The notes: generated from the sequence alone by a model not told the origin. Numbered from the stretch's first letter, positions 9,005 to 19,158 are shown. The stretch is 35,960 bases of DNA from Methanobacteriota archaeon (GCA_022561895.1 JADFQH010000003.1:2448-38407), one strand, 5' to 3'. Numbers and translations: made by a program.

Positions 9005-10521
9005 GCAAGGGCGAGACTGACCGGGCTGTCGATGTCGTCAACGGCGGACTGGTGTGGCCGCTGGTCGTGCTGTCCGTTCCCATCGTCCTGACGAACCTGC
9101 TCATGGTGGGGTACAACCTCGCCGACACCTTTTGGGTCGGGCGGTTGGGCCAAGAGGCCGTCTCGGCACTGTCCTTTTCGTGGGCGATCATCTTTCTCGT
9201 CATCAGCTTCGCGATCGGATTTAACGTCGCTGGAACGGTACTGGTCGCCCAGAACAAGGGCGCTGGCAATATCGGGAGGATCAGCCACGTTGCCGGACAG
9301 ACGGTCACGTTCGTCTTCTTGCTATCGATAGCGTTCGGCGTCATCGGCTTTTTCCTCTCGCCGTCCCTGCTCCGGCTCATCGGGGCCGAACCAGGTACGC
9401 TAGAGTACGAGTACGCCCTCGTTTACACCCAGACCGAGTTCATCGGCATGCCGTTTATTTTTGCCTTTTTCGTCTTCCAATCGCTGTTGCAGGGTTGGGG
9501 CGACACCAAAACGCCGTTCTATCTCATGAGCGCAAGCGTCGCGCTCAACGTCGTGATCGACCCGTTTTTCATCCTCGGATTCCAGGAGAACGTCGTCTTC
9601 GCGTGGTTCGGTCTCGAAGCGCTCGAAGCACAGCTGTACGCACTCACGGGCTTTGCGGGCTGGGAAGTCCAAGGCGCGGCGCTCGCGACGATCCTCTCTC
9701 GGGGGCTTGCCGCCGGAATCGGAATCTGGCTCCTCCTTTCGGGTCGGGTCGGCATCCAGCTTTCGTCGAGTGACTTCCGGCTTCGGGCGGAAACGGTAAA
9801 ACAGCTCATCACGATCGGCACGCCCGCGAGCGTCGAGATAAGTACGAAGGCTTTTAGTGTCACTATTCTGACCGCGCTCGTGGCGCTCGCTGGCCCGACG
9901 CCGGTCGCCGGGTACGGGATCGGAACCCGTATTACATCGATGGTCGTGCTGCCAGCGCTCGGGCTCGCACGCGGCGTCGAGACCGTCGTCGGGCAGAATC
10001 TCGGCGCTAAACAGGTCGAGCGCGCCAAACGCGGTGTGTTCGCCGCGAGTGGGATCATTGCGGGCTGTCTGCTCGTTTTCAGTCTCTTCGTCTACGTTCT
10101 TGCAGACCCCATCATCGGCGTCTTTATCACCGGATCCGGCGCGGCCGAAGTGATAGAAATCGGCGCGGAGTATCTCCGGATCGTCAGCGTCTCGTACGTC
10201 TTCCTCGGCGTCTTTTACATCGTGCAGGGTGCGTTCCGCGGCAGCGGAAGCACGCGGATCGCAATGACGTTCGCGATCATCGGCTTCATCGTCCTCCGGC
10301 CGATACTAGCATACGCTTTCGCCGAACCCATGGGGATGGGCGCGAGCGGTGTCTTCCTCGGGGACGCCCTGACGAACGTCGTCATCGTCGTTCTCGCCGG
10401 ACTGTACCTCCTTCGTGGGACGTGGACCGACAACGTGATCGAGGACGAACCTGAAGGGGGTCCCGTGACCGACGCCGGAGAGCACGCAACGGCAACGAGC
10501 GGCGGGGGCGAGGACGACTGA
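9001..10521 (+). CDS. MATE family efflux transporter
   Basis: MVGYNLADTFWVGRLGQEAVSALSFSWAI; multi-TM; ATGA overlap with tetR. Confidence 0.93.
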   Translation: MSKGETDRAVDVVNGGLVWPLVVLSVPIVLTNLLMVGYNLADTFWVGRLGQEAVSALSFSWAIIFLVISFAIGFNVAGTVLVAQNKGAGNIGRISHVAGQTVTFVFLLSIAFGVIGFFLSPSLLRLIGAEPGTLEYEYALVYTQTEFIGMPFIFAFFVFQSLLQGWGDTKTPFYLMSASVALNVVIDPFFILGFQENVVFAWFGLEALEAQLYALTGFAGWEVQGAALATILSRGLAAGIGIWLLLSGRVGIQLSSSDFRLRAETVKQLITIGTPASVEISTKAFSVTILTALVALAGPTPVAGYGIGTRITSMVVLPALGLARGVETVVGQNLGAKQVERAKRGVFAASGIIAGCLLVFSLFVYVLADPIIGVFITGSGAAEVIEIGAEYLRIVSVSYVFLGVFYIVQGAFRGSGSTRIAMTFAIIGFIVLRPILAYAFAEPMGMGASGVFLGDALTNVVIVVLAGLYLLRGTWTDNVIEDEPEGGPVTDAGEHATATSGGGEDD

Positions 10522-10708
10522 TAAGGGTGGTTGTAACTGTTTACTGGTGATCGCTTGTGTGGGTCGGCGATCACCGGTAAGGGACTATACTGTCGGTCAT
10601 GGGAGATTGAACGGCGGTGATCGATCCGAATAACAACAGCACGTCAGCTGCCCGGCTTTGCCATCGCCGCTTTACGTACTTATGACCGACAGTATACAAC
10701 CACCCTTA
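10522..10708. repeat. 78-bp palindromic element, copy 2, containing a nested MITE
   Basis: TAAGGGTGGTTGTA ... TACAACCACCCTTA; length 187 bp = 78 + 107 MITE + 2 TA; TGA at 10519-10521 (matE stop) and 10709-10711. Confidence 0.85.
10588..10694. mobile_element. 107-bp MITE with TA target duplication, nested in 78-bp element copy 2
   Basis: Perfect 13-bp TIR TACTGTCGGTCAT (10588-10600) / ATGACCGACAGTA (10682-10694); TA at 10586-10587 and 10695-10696. Confidence 0.85.
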
Positions 10709-10846
10709 TGACGATCGCAGCGCAACACACCTCCACCGGGGTGCGCTGGTGGCCTTATCGGGAGGAAGCACACTCGAAACGTGATTCTGCGCGTCGATGT
10801 GAAATCAGAATCTACTTACCGATCTATCACATCATATTTGTTACGT

Positions 10847-11923
10847 ATGAAGAAACACAGTTCGCGCAGATCGTTCATCGCGCTGGGAGGGGCGACCGTG
10901 GCCGCATTGGCCGGGTGCATCGGAGAGAACGGCGAGAACGGTCGAAACGGAGCGGACAACGGTGAAGAAGGGTTTCCTTCGCATGATCTCCCACGACACA
11001 GCGAGTGGGTAGCGACTGAAACCCACGACGGGGACGTCTTCTTCACCCATCTCGACTGGGCGGTGCTCGACGACCTCGATAGCGAGGGCGGCGAGGACGA
11101 GGAGGACACCGAAGACGTCATCGAGGAGATCCCGATCCTCGGGCTCCCGCTCTATGGCGGTCTCATCAGCCCGCTCGCCGTCTTCGGCATCGCCTTTTAC
11201 CCGTTTTCGGGGGACGTGCTTCCCGAAAACGGACAGACCGCCGAGGGCGTTGGCACCGAAACGATGACGTGGGCCGGCGAGGCGCTCGTTTTTCAGGGGG
11301 AGTACGATCCCGCCGTCTTCGCCGACCAGTACGCAGACGGGTTCGAGGAGACCGACGGGCGCGAGGGCTTTACGCTCTACGTCGGCGACGACGAGTTCAC
11401 CGAGGGGATGGCCTACGCTGTCTCGGAGGAGACGCTCGTCGTCGGCATGATGCCCGGCGACGACGATGAGTACGTTCCTGAAAATATTGTTTCCGACGCA
11501 CTCGAGCGCTACGGCGATTCGACGGGTCGCGTGGTCGACGAGGACGACGGTCAGTGGCTCTTCGAGACGACCGGCGAGGCGCGGATGGCCTTCGGCGCGT
11601 GGCAGACCGATGATCTCATGGCCGCGCTCGCTCCCGATGAGGGAGGAGACGAGGATGTCGATAACGGACCGGACGCGGAACCCGATGTCGAGGACAACCC
11701 GGTTTTCGACGCCGTCGAAAGCCTCGTCAACAACATCGTGTTCACCGTCGAGGACGGCGAGATGCACGATATCGAAGCCCGGTTTTCCGGGATCTATCCC
11801 GACGAGGCGGTTCCCTCCGAGGACGAGGTAAGAGAGCACCTTATCGGGGTGGAGGACGTGCCCCACGAGATCGTGATCGACGGCAACAGGGTCCACGCGA
11901 CGGCGACGTTCGAGGAGCTGTAA
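10847..11923 (+). CDS. Tat-exported lipoprotein of unknown function
   Basis: MKKHSSRRSFIALGGATVAALAGCIGENGEN: twin Arg plus lipobox LAGC; acidic exported domain. Confidence 0.8.
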   Translation: MKKHSSRRSFIALGGATVAALAGCIGENGENGRNGADNGEEGFPSHDLPRHSEWVATETHDGDVFFTHLDWAVLDDLDSEGGEDEEDTEDVIEEIPILGLPLYGGLISPLAVFGIAFYPFSGDVLPENGQTAEGVGTETMTWAGEALVFQGEYDPAVFADQYADGFEETDGREGFTLYVGDDEFTEGMAYAVSEETLVVGMMPGDDDEYVPENIVSDALERYGDSTGRVVDEDDGQWLFETTGEARMAFGAWQTDDLMAALAPDEGGDEDVDNGPDAEPDVEDNPVFDAVESLVNNIVFTVEDGEMHDIEARFSGIYPDEAVPSEDEVREHLIGVEDVPHEIVIDGNRVHATATFEEL

Positions 11924-11956
11924 CCGCTGTCCGCGTCGGAGGACTTTGGCAGGATA

Positions 11957-11984
11957 CAGGGATGAGCTCCGATATCCATCCCTG
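11957..11984. terminator. Stem-loop downstream of the lipoprotein gene, possible 3' end signal
   Basis: CAGGGATG-N12-CATCCCTG about 33 bp after the stop codon. Confidence 0.3.
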
Positions 11985-12300
11985 TTGGCGAGGCGGACGC
12001 CTTCGCCGAGCGCTCCGGCTGTTTTTCGCGCGTGAGATCGTACTGGCTGATGAAACGACGGTACTGACCGGATTTTGGGATCAATACGTTTCCCGGTATC
12101 AGCATCACCCGCTGAAACACATCGATAGAGGGGCGTCGATGACGCGATCACGGAGTATAAGCCTGCGGTTCAGCGGAGCGAGGCTGACAATGCATGCCAT
12201 AGAACTAAGTGCTGTTTGCCGGAGTATCCACTGTGTTGATGTTACGACTCCGAGCGGCTGGATCCCTCTCGGATGCTAACGGGAACGGGGGACGGTTTCG

Positions 12301-13260
12301 ATGACCCCCATTGGCTATCACGCCTCGCACGAACAGTTCGCGCCAAGCGACCTCTTGGAGTGGGTGCAGCTCGCAGAGGATCACGGCTTTGCGGACTGTC
12401 TGGCGTCGGATCACTTCCATCCGTGGAGCGAGCAGCAGGGCGAATCGGGGTTCGTCTGGTCGTGGCTCGGGTCGGCGATGGAGGCAACCTCGATGCGCTT
12501 TGGGACCGTCAACGCGCCCGGCTATCGCTATCATCCCGCGATCATCGCACAGGCAGCGGCGACCCTCCGAGAGATCTATCCCGAGCGGTTCTTTCTCGCC
12601 GTCGGCAGCGGCCAACTGATCAACGAGGGGATTACGGGGACCGACTGGCCGGTAAAGGAGGAGCGAAACGCCCGGCTCGAAGAGTGCACGGAGATCATGC
12701 GACGGCTCTTCGAGGGCGAGCAGGTGACCCATCACGGTCATGTGGATGTCGAAAAGGCGAAACTCTACTCACGGCCCGAAACGGCTCCACCAGTAATCGG
12801 CGCGGCGCTGTCGGAAGAAACAGCAAAATGGCTCGCCAAGTGGGCCGACGGCATGATCACGATCGCCACGCCGAACCAGGAGGAGGACGCCGCGCGCGTC
12901 GAGGCGTTCCGGGAGAACGCACCCGACAAACCGGTCTATCTCAAGGCCCAACACTCCTATGACGCCGACGACGAGGCAGCCCTCGAAGGTGCCTACGAGC
13001 AGTGGCGAAACCAGTGCGTTCCGGGGCCGGTGACCCAGCAGCTTCGAACCCCCGAGGAGTACGACCAGCTAGGTGAGCAGCTGACGGCGGAGCACGCCGA
13101 GGCGAACATTCGAATCTCCGCCGACCTCGACGACCACATCGAGTGGCTCGACAACGATCTCGACCTCGGCGTCGAGCGGGTGTTCGTCCACAACGTGAAC
13201 ACGAATCAGGAGACGTTCATCGAGGCGTTCGGCGAGAGCGTGCTGCCGGCGTTCGACTGA
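12301..13260 (+). CDS. LLM-class (luciferase-like, probably F420-dependent) oxidoreductase
   Basis: IGYHASHEQFAPSDLLEWVQLAEDHGFADCLASDHFHPW; GYRYHPAIIAQAAATL. Confidence 0.88.
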   Translation: MTPIGYHASHEQFAPSDLLEWVQLAEDHGFADCLASDHFHPWSEQQGESGFVWSWLGSAMEATSMRFGTVNAPGYRYHPAIIAQAAATLREIYPERFFLAVGSGQLINEGITGTDWPVKEERNARLEECTEIMRRLFEGEQVTHHGHVDVEKAKLYSRPETAPPVIGAALSEETAKWLAKWADGMITIATPNQEEDAARVEAFRENAPDKPVYLKAQHSYDADDEAALEGAYEQWRNQCVPGPVTQQLRTPEEYDQLGEQLTAEHAEANIRISADLDDHIEWLDNDLDLGVERVFVHNVNTNQETFIEAFGESVLPAFD

Positions 13261-13473
13261 TACCCGGCGGTCCGCGAGTGGGTCGTGGAGCGATCTGAGT
13301 CGATCAGAAAGATCTGATACCCAACGGGATAGCTTGGTTTCACTTAGACAGGGCGCATCTGCCGGGGGAGAGAGTATGTCAATTGGTTACGTTCTCTCAT
13401 ACACTAATCCGTTTCGTTGAAACGAACGTGAATACGAGTTCGTCGTCGATCGCTCCGATGGGTGGTGTTTGAA

Positions 13474-15066
13474 ATGTCCGAAAAAGACGGGATAGATAGG
13501 AACGTACAAACGGTTTCGCTTTCGAAATCGTTTGACGATGAACGACTGTGGCTGTTCGTTGCCCTCCTTACTGGTTCGATCGTTACCGCGAGTTACTATC
13601 TTTCTAACCCCTACCCGTCGTACGCGACGGCGCTGTTTCCACATATGGCGGAGGTGTTGCTCGAAAACGGCTATCGGAGACCCGAGACGATCCCCCTCTA
13701 TACGGCGGGTGGCATCCCCTTTGCATATCCGCCACTTTTGTTCTACGTGATGGCGATCCTGATCGATCTCGGGATCAATCCGTTCGAACTCATCAGACTG
13801 CTACCCGGAATCAGCTTCGTTCTCGCGCTGATCCCCTATTTCTATCTCGCTCGTGAGTTTCTCTCGGTGCGGGAAGCCGGTTTTGCGACGGTCATTCTCG
13901 CGGTCGCTCCACAGGTCGTTCGCTGGCACATCTCGGGGGGTGGCACAGTGAGAAGTCCCGCCTTTCTGTTCATGCTCGCCGGGTTATACGTCGGCGTTCG
14001 GTTGTTCAAAACCGGCGACAGACGCTATATCCTCCCCGGTGCGCTGCTGTACGGGTTGACGATGCTCACCCATCCGGTGTACATGGCGTACTTCGGGATC
14101 TCGTATCTCGTTTTCTTTGCCGTCTTTTCGCGGTCGGCCCGTGGCCTGTTGTCCGGCGCTGGCGTTGCGCTGGGCGGTACGCTCGTCGGCGCGCCGTGGT
14201 GGCTCTTCGTCGTTCGTACTCATGGATACGAACCCATTCTAAACGCCTCGGATACTCACGGTGGTCTCGGGGCGGACTTTGCGGAAGCCATCGATGCAGT
14301 ACTGCTCTTTCATTACGGCACATATCCTTCTGAGATAATTCTCGGCTTTCTCGTTCTCGCCGGGGCAATATACCTGCTCTCGAAGCGACAGTACGCGCTG
14401 CCGATCTGGTTTGTCCTCACTGCTGTTGTGATCTCCCAGCTCCGGTTTGCGTACATCCCCGGTGCGATGTTGATCGCTGCGGCGGTCGCGGGCGGGGTCG
14501 TCCCATGGTTTGCGGAGGTTGCCGCTGGACGAGGCGAACGTGGGAGAACAACCATTATGACCGTGGCGTTCGCTGCAGTGCTCTTGACGACGACGTGGTT
14601 CGGGGCGCTTTACGTGACGGGCGATCCACCCGGCGAGGACAGAAACGCGATGTCCTCGTACGTCGATCACGGCGATATCGAGGCGATGGAATGGGTCGAA
14701 GTGGAAACCCCACCCGATGCGGAGTTCGTCGTCCTCGGTGATCAGGCAGAATGGTTCCCCTACGTTGCCGAGCGCACGAGCCTCGTCGGCCCGTGGGGCG
14801 TCGAGTGGATCTCTCCCGAAGCGTACGACCATCATCGGCTCCTTCATGGCGATCTCACCCGGTGTTCCGACGAGGCGTGCGTGAGCGACCACCTCGACGA
14901 ACACACCGTCGAGGCCGACTACGTGTACGTCCCGGCAGGCGAGTACACCCTCGGCGGGGGCGTTCGAACACAGGACGAAGCGATGCGCGAAACGATGGTC
15001 GAAAGCGAGCGCTACGATCTCGTCTACGAGAACGAGAGCGCGCTGGTCTTCGAAGTCACCGAGTAG
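13474..15066 (+). CDS. Multi-pass membrane protein, glycosyltransferase-39/oligosaccharyltransferase-like topology
   Basis: YYLSNPYPSYATALFPHMAEVLLENGYRRPETIPLYTAGGIPFAYPPL, many TM segments then soluble C-terminal part. Confidence 0.6.
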   Translation: MSEKDGIDRNVQTVSLSKSFDDERLWLFVALLTGSIVTASYYLSNPYPSYATALFPHMAEVLLENGYRRPETIPLYTAGGIPFAYPPLLFYVMAILIDLGINPFELIRLLPGISFVLALIPYFYLAREFLSVREAGFATVILAVAPQVVRWHISGGGTVRSPAFLFMLAGLYVGVRLFKTGDRRYILPGALLYGLTMLTHPVYMAYFGISYLVFFAVFSRSARGLLSGAGVALGGTLVGAPWWLFVVRTHGYEPILNASDTHGGLGADFAEAIDAVLLFHYGTYPSEIILGFLVLAGAIYLLSKRQYALPIWFVLTAVVISQLRFAYIPGAMLIAAAVAGGVVPWFAEVAAGRGERGRTTIMTVAFAAVLLTTTWFGALYVTGDPPGEDRNAMSSYVDHGDIEAMEWVEVETPPDAEFVVLGDQAEWFPYVAERTSLVGPWGVEWISPEAYDHHRLLHGDLTRCSDEACVSDHLDEHTVEADYVYVPAGEYTLGGGVRTQDEAMRETMVESERYDLVYENESALVFEVTE

Positions 15067-15121
15067 TAGGGGTGACGAACCTCCCCACAACGTTGATCTG
15101 TCTCCGCGATGGTTAGCCTCC

Positions 15122-15322
15122 ATGGCAGCATACGACACCGACGAGGTCGTTCTCGTCGACGGCGCTCGGACGCCACACGGCACTCTCTTGGGATCGCTCG
15201 CCGACGTCTCGGCAGTCGACCTCGCGCGGGTCGCGCTTGACGGGTTGGTCGAAAGGATCGAGATCGGAGGCGAGACCGTCGAGTGGGTCTGTCTCGGCAA
15301 CACCGGTCGCGAAGCGGTATAG
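15122..15322 (+). pseudogene. Truncated thiolase (acetyl-CoA acetyltransferase) N-terminal fragment
   Basis: EVVLVDGARTPHGTLLGSLADVSAVDLARVALDGLVER; stops after 66 aa versus about 380 aa for the family. Confidence 0.7.
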
Positions 15323-15503
15323 ACGTGGGTGGAGCGCGTCGAGCGCGATCACCCGGTCCCGCCAACGAAAATCGAGTAACGACGTTCCTAAACGGGTGAG
15401 AATGGTGCCGTGTGTCACTTACTGGATCTGCGGTCACGTGACGGTTCAGATTTATAACTTGCCAGTAGAAATCGCTTATTGAGACCCTCCCAGTAGACGG
15501 GAT

Positions 15504-17225
15504 GTGAACCGATTCGATCCGGAGGAGGGCGTGCTGGGGGCCGACGCATCGAGCGGCGAGGGCATCGGCGCCAGCGAGGAGACGAGTGTCAGTCCCACGG
15601 CCGACTCGGCGTTCGAGTACCCGTGGCAGTTCATCAGTCGGCGCTCGGCCGTGATGGCGAGAAACGGGATGGTCGCGACCAGCCACCCGCTCGCGGCCCA
15701 GACCGGCGTACGGATCCTCCTGAAAGGTGGGAACGCGGCGGACGCCGCGGTCGCCGTCGCCGCCGAACTCAGTTTCGTTGAACCGCACATGACCACGATC
15801 GGCGGCGATATGATCGCGCTCACCCACTTCGACGGCGAGTATAAGGCGCTCAACGGCAGCGGGTTCGCGCCGAAGGCTGCCGATATCGAGACCTACCGCG
15901 AGCGCAGCGACGAGAGCGAGGACGGCGAGCCGATCGTCCCCTCGGAGGGTGGGCTTTCCGTGACGGTGCCCGGCGCAGTCGACGGGCTCTACCGACTCGC
16001 AGAGCGCTACGGAACGCTCGAGTTCGCTGAACTCCTCGGGCCGGCGATCGATCACGCTCGACAGGGCGTGCCCGTCACCGAGTACATCGCCTCCCAGTGG
16101 GAGTCGGCCGCCCCGCGGGTCAGCGAGTTCGACGCCCTCGCCGAAACGTTCCTGATCGACGGCGAGAGCCCGCCGCCCGAGTACGTCTTCGACAACCCCG
16201 ACCTCGCCGACTCGCTCGAACGAATCGCCGAGGAGGGTATCGAGACGTTCTACGGCGGGGAGCTTGGCGAGGAGATCGTCGAGACAGTCCAGGAACACGG
16301 CGGATTTCTCGAACTCTCGGATCTCGAAGAGTACGAGAGCGAGTGGAGGGATCCGATCAGCACCGAGTATCGGGGAATCGAGGTGCTCGAACACCCGCCG
16401 AACACCATCGGTGTCGTCGCGCTGGAGGCATTAAACGTCCTCGAGAACTTCGACCTCCCGGAGGAGCCGACCGACCCCGAGCGACTCCACCGGATGATCG
16501 AGGCGGTAAAGATCGGTTTCGCCGACGCCGAGGAACATCTCGCCGATCCCGACGCAGAGCAGATCCCGCTCGAAACCAAGCTCTCCTCGGAGTACGCGAG
16601 CGAACGAGCCGGAGAGATCGGCTCGGAGGTCGGCGAGTACGAAGCGCGGGCAGGTGAGGCGAGCGACACCGTCTACCTCACCGTCGTGGATGGCGACGGC
16701 AACGCCGTCTCGCTGATGAAAAGCGGCTACCAGCCGTTCGCGAGCGGGCTCGTCGTTGGCGGGTTCACGCTACAGAATCACGCTTCCGAGTTCAACCTCG
16801 ACCCCGACGACGTGAACGCGCTCGAACCCGGCAAACGTCCGTTCCACACGCTCATCCCCGCGATGCTCGCCGAGGACGGCGAGTTTCGCGCCTCCTTCGG
16901 CGTGATGGGGGGAAGCATCATGCCCCAGGGTCAGCTCCAAGTGGTCTCGAACCTGATCGATTCGGGACTCAACCCGCAGGCCGCCCTCGACGTGCCGCGG
17001 TTCCGGTACGAGAAGGGCCAGACGGTCGCCCTCGAAACCACCCGAATCCCCGACGAGGTCGTCGAGGAGCTCCGCGAGCGGGGACACGACGTGCTCACCG
17101 AAGAGGAGTACTTCGTCCCCGACTCGGACCACTTCGGCGGCGGCCAACTCATCTACCGCACCGAGGACGGGACGTTAATCGGCGGCTCGGAGCCACGCCG
17201 CGACGGCTTGTCGATCGGTTTCTGA
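15504..17225 (+). CDS. Gamma-glutamyltransferase family Ntn-hydrolase (YwrD/HpxW-like subtype); GTG start uncertain
   Basis: MVATSHPLAAQTGVRILLKGGNAADAAVAVAAELSFVEPHMTTIGGD; DTVYLTVVDGDGNAVSLMKSGYQPFASGLVV; MGGSIMPQGQLQVVSNLID. Confidence 0.88.
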   Translation: MNRFDPEEGVLGADASSGEGIGASEETSVSPTADSAFEYPWQFISRRSAVMARNGMVATSHPLAAQTGVRILLKGGNAADAAVAVAAELSFVEPHMTTIGGDMIALTHFDGEYKALNGSGFAPKAADIETYRERSDESEDGEPIVPSEGGLSVTVPGAVDGLYRLAERYGTLEFAELLGPAIDHARQGVPVTEYIASQWESAAPRVSEFDALAETFLIDGESPPPEYVFDNPDLADSLERIAEEGIETFYGGELGEEIVETVQEHGGFLELSDLEEYESEWRDPISTEYRGIEVLEHPPNTIGVVALEALNVLENFDLPEEPTDPERLHRMIEAVKIGFADAEEHLADPDAEQIPLETKLSSEYASERAGEIGSEVGEYEARAGEASDTVYLTVVDGDGNAVSLMKSGYQPFASGLVVGGFTLQNHASEFNLDPDDVNALEPGKRPFHTLIPAMLAEDGEFRASFGVMGGSIMPQGQLQVVSNLIDSGLNPQAALDVPRFRYEKGQTVALETTRIPDEVVEELRERGHDVLTEEEYFVPDSDHFGGGQLIYRTEDGTLIGGSEPRRDGLSIGF

Positions 17226-17354
17226 GGTCGGCGGAGCACACCGAATACGGCGATACGATCGTCATGACCGTCGAGTCGGGGTAGCGTTCTGCACCGCGAT
17301 CGCTCCTTCCGGAATCGACTGGAACATTAAGTACGGGGGATTAGTACGACGCAC

Positions 17355-18056
17355 ATGAGCCTTCCGCTCGCGTTCGAATGGCGGCATCTCCTGTTCGCGA
17401 ACTGGCCCGTCGATCCCGATTACCTCTCGGCGCATCTCCCGGATCGGTTGTCGGTCCAAGAGTACGAGGGAACGGGCTGGCTCTCCATCATTCCGTTCGT
17501 GAACGTCGATACCAGACCACGTGGTCTGCCCGCGTGGCTGGGCGTCGATCTGCCCGAACTCAACCTCCGGACGTACGTCACCTGCGAGGGCGAGCCGGGA
17601 GTGTACTTCTTCAGCCTCGATGCGAATATGCTCAGTAGCGTCCTCGGCGCGCGAGTGCTCCATCGGCTCCCGTACTACTACGCGCGAATGAGCTGTGACT
17701 GGGCGGGCGGCCGGGTGGCGTTCGAGAGCCACCGGCGTCATCCCGGCGATCGACCCGCACGGTTCGAGGCGACCTACTGGCCGACCGGCGAGCCGTTCAC
17801 GCCCGGTCCGAACTCGCTGTCCGAGTTCCTCACCGAACGCCGCCGTCTCTACACGCAGGGGATGGACGGGGCGATTCGATACACCGATGTCGAACACGAG
17901 CGGTGGACGCTCTATCCCGCCGACGCGACAATCGAGGAGAACACGCTTTTCGAAGCGAACGCGTTCAGGAATCCCGACTCCGAACCCCTCTTTTATTACA
18001 GTCCTGGTCTCGATGTTCTCACGACGCGGAGCAAGCGGTGGGATCGGCGCACGTAA
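17355..18056 (+). CDS. DUF2071 (YqjF-like) protein
   Basis: FEWRHLLFANWPVDPDYLSAHLPDRLSVQEYEGTGWLSIIPF; LNLRTYVTCEGEPGVYFFSLDAN. Confidence 0.82.
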   Translation: MSLPLAFEWRHLLFANWPVDPDYLSAHLPDRLSVQEYEGTGWLSIIPFVNVDTRPRGLPAWLGVDLPELNLRTYVTCEGEPGVYFFSLDANMLSSVLGARVLHRLPYYYARMSCDWAGGRVAFESHRRHPGDRPARFEATYWPTGEPFTPGPNSLSEFLTERRRLYTQGMDGAIRYTDVEHERWTLYPADATIEENTLFEANAFRNPDSEPLFYYSPGLDVLTTRSKRWDRRT

Positions 18057-18104
18057 CGGCAGGTGTCGCCAAACGGCGGAGTTCCGGCAGCAGCTATCCC
18101 ATCC

Positions 18105-18121
18105 GTTCCGAAATGCGGAAC
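18105..18121. promoter_or_regulatory. Putative IclR-type operator upstream of iclR
   Basis: GTTCCG-AAATG-CGGAAC perfect inverted repeat 31 bp before the iclR ATG. Confidence 0.5.
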
Positions 18122-18151
18122 AGTAAAGGATGTGGGAGGGTATTCGGACGT

Positions 18152-18919
18152 ATGCCCGATACGTCCGAACGGAACAGGGTGCGGACGACACGAACGGCGT
18201 TCGAAATTCTCCGATGGATCCGGGATAAGGATGGAATAGGAGTGAGCGAACTGGCGCGCGATCTCGGGATCGCGAAAAGCACGGCCCACCGCCATCTGAC
18301 AACGCTTCTCGACGAGGAGTGCATCATCAAAGAGGGTGAGAAGTACTATCTCGGCCTCCAGTTTCTGAACTTCGGCGAGGCCGCAAGAAACCGCCATCCG
18401 GCGTATCGAATGGCCGGCCGGAAGGTCGAACAGCTCGCGGCGGAGACCCAAGAGCGCGTCCAGTTCATCGTCGAGGAACACGGCCACGCGGTCTACGTTT
18501 ACAGAGAAGTCGGCGAGCGAGCCGTCCAGACGGATCCGGGGATCGGCAAACGGATCCCGCTTCACGCGACCGCCGCGGGAAAAGCGATCCTCGCGTCGTT
18601 CCCACAGGAAAGAATCGAGGCGATCATCGAGCGGCGCGGGTTGGACGCGCTCACCGAAGCCACGATCACCCGGCCGGACGCGCTGTTCGACGAGCTGGAG
18701 GAGATCCGCTCGCGGGGATACGGCTTCAATGAACAGGAGAACATCGTGGGGCTGCACGCCGTCGGCGTCCCGATCAGGGGAGCCGACGAGACGGTGATCG
18801 GGGCGCTCAGCATCTCGGGTCCCAGCCACCGGCTCGTCGGCGAGACGCTCACTGAAAAACTCCCGCGACTGCTTCTGGGCACGGCCAACGAACTCGAACT
18901 CAACATCGCTCACTCCTAA
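18152..18919 (+). CDS. IclR family transcriptional regulator
   Basis: RTTRTAFEILRWIRDKDGIGVSELARDLGIAKSTAHRHLTTLLDEECIIKEGEKYYLG; PLHATAAGKAILASF. Confidence 0.93.
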   Translation: MPDTSERNRVRTTRTAFEILRWIRDKDGIGVSELARDLGIAKSTAHRHLTTLLDEECIIKEGEKYYLGLQFLNFGEAARNRHPAYRMAGRKVEQLAAETQERVQFIVEEHGHAVYVYREVGERAVQTDPGIGKRIPLHATAAGKAILASFPQERIEAIIERRGLDALTEATITRPDALFDELEEIRSRGYGFNEQENIVGLHAVGVPIRGADETVIGALSISGPSHRLVGETLTEKLPRLLLGTANELELNIAHS

Positions 18920-18921
18920 GC

Positions 18922-18938
18922 GTTCCACATAGCGGAAG
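18922..18938. promoter_or_regulatory. Second IclR-operator-like motif, downstream of iclR and upstream of the acyl-CoA dehydrogenase operon
   Basis: GTTCCACATAGCGGAAG resembles GTTCCGAAATGCGGAAC at 18105. Confidence 0.4.
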
Positions 18939-19158
18939 TTACCGACCGAATCACGCTCTCACGATTACACGGATACTGTTGTAATCAGCTCTGATACGCG
19001 ACGTTGGCTGACACGAATCCGTGTCGGTCGTTGTTTGCTGTTCCGTATAGGAGAACGCGGTCGTGTCAATCATTCCCACCGTGTGGGACGTCGCGTGTTT
19101 GTCCATGAATCAGGGGGAATGCATACATTTAACTCGCGGTGTTCGTTCTTCCTACGCG

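Noticed and set aside
10841-12151. 436-aa minus-strand ORF opposite the lipoprotein
   Set aside because: Antisense artefact; the plus strand has a clear Tat lipobox and acidic protein
15024-16394. 456-aa minus-strand ORF opposite GGT
   Set aside because: Arg-rich low-complexity sequence lacking homology cues; GGT motifs are on the plus strand
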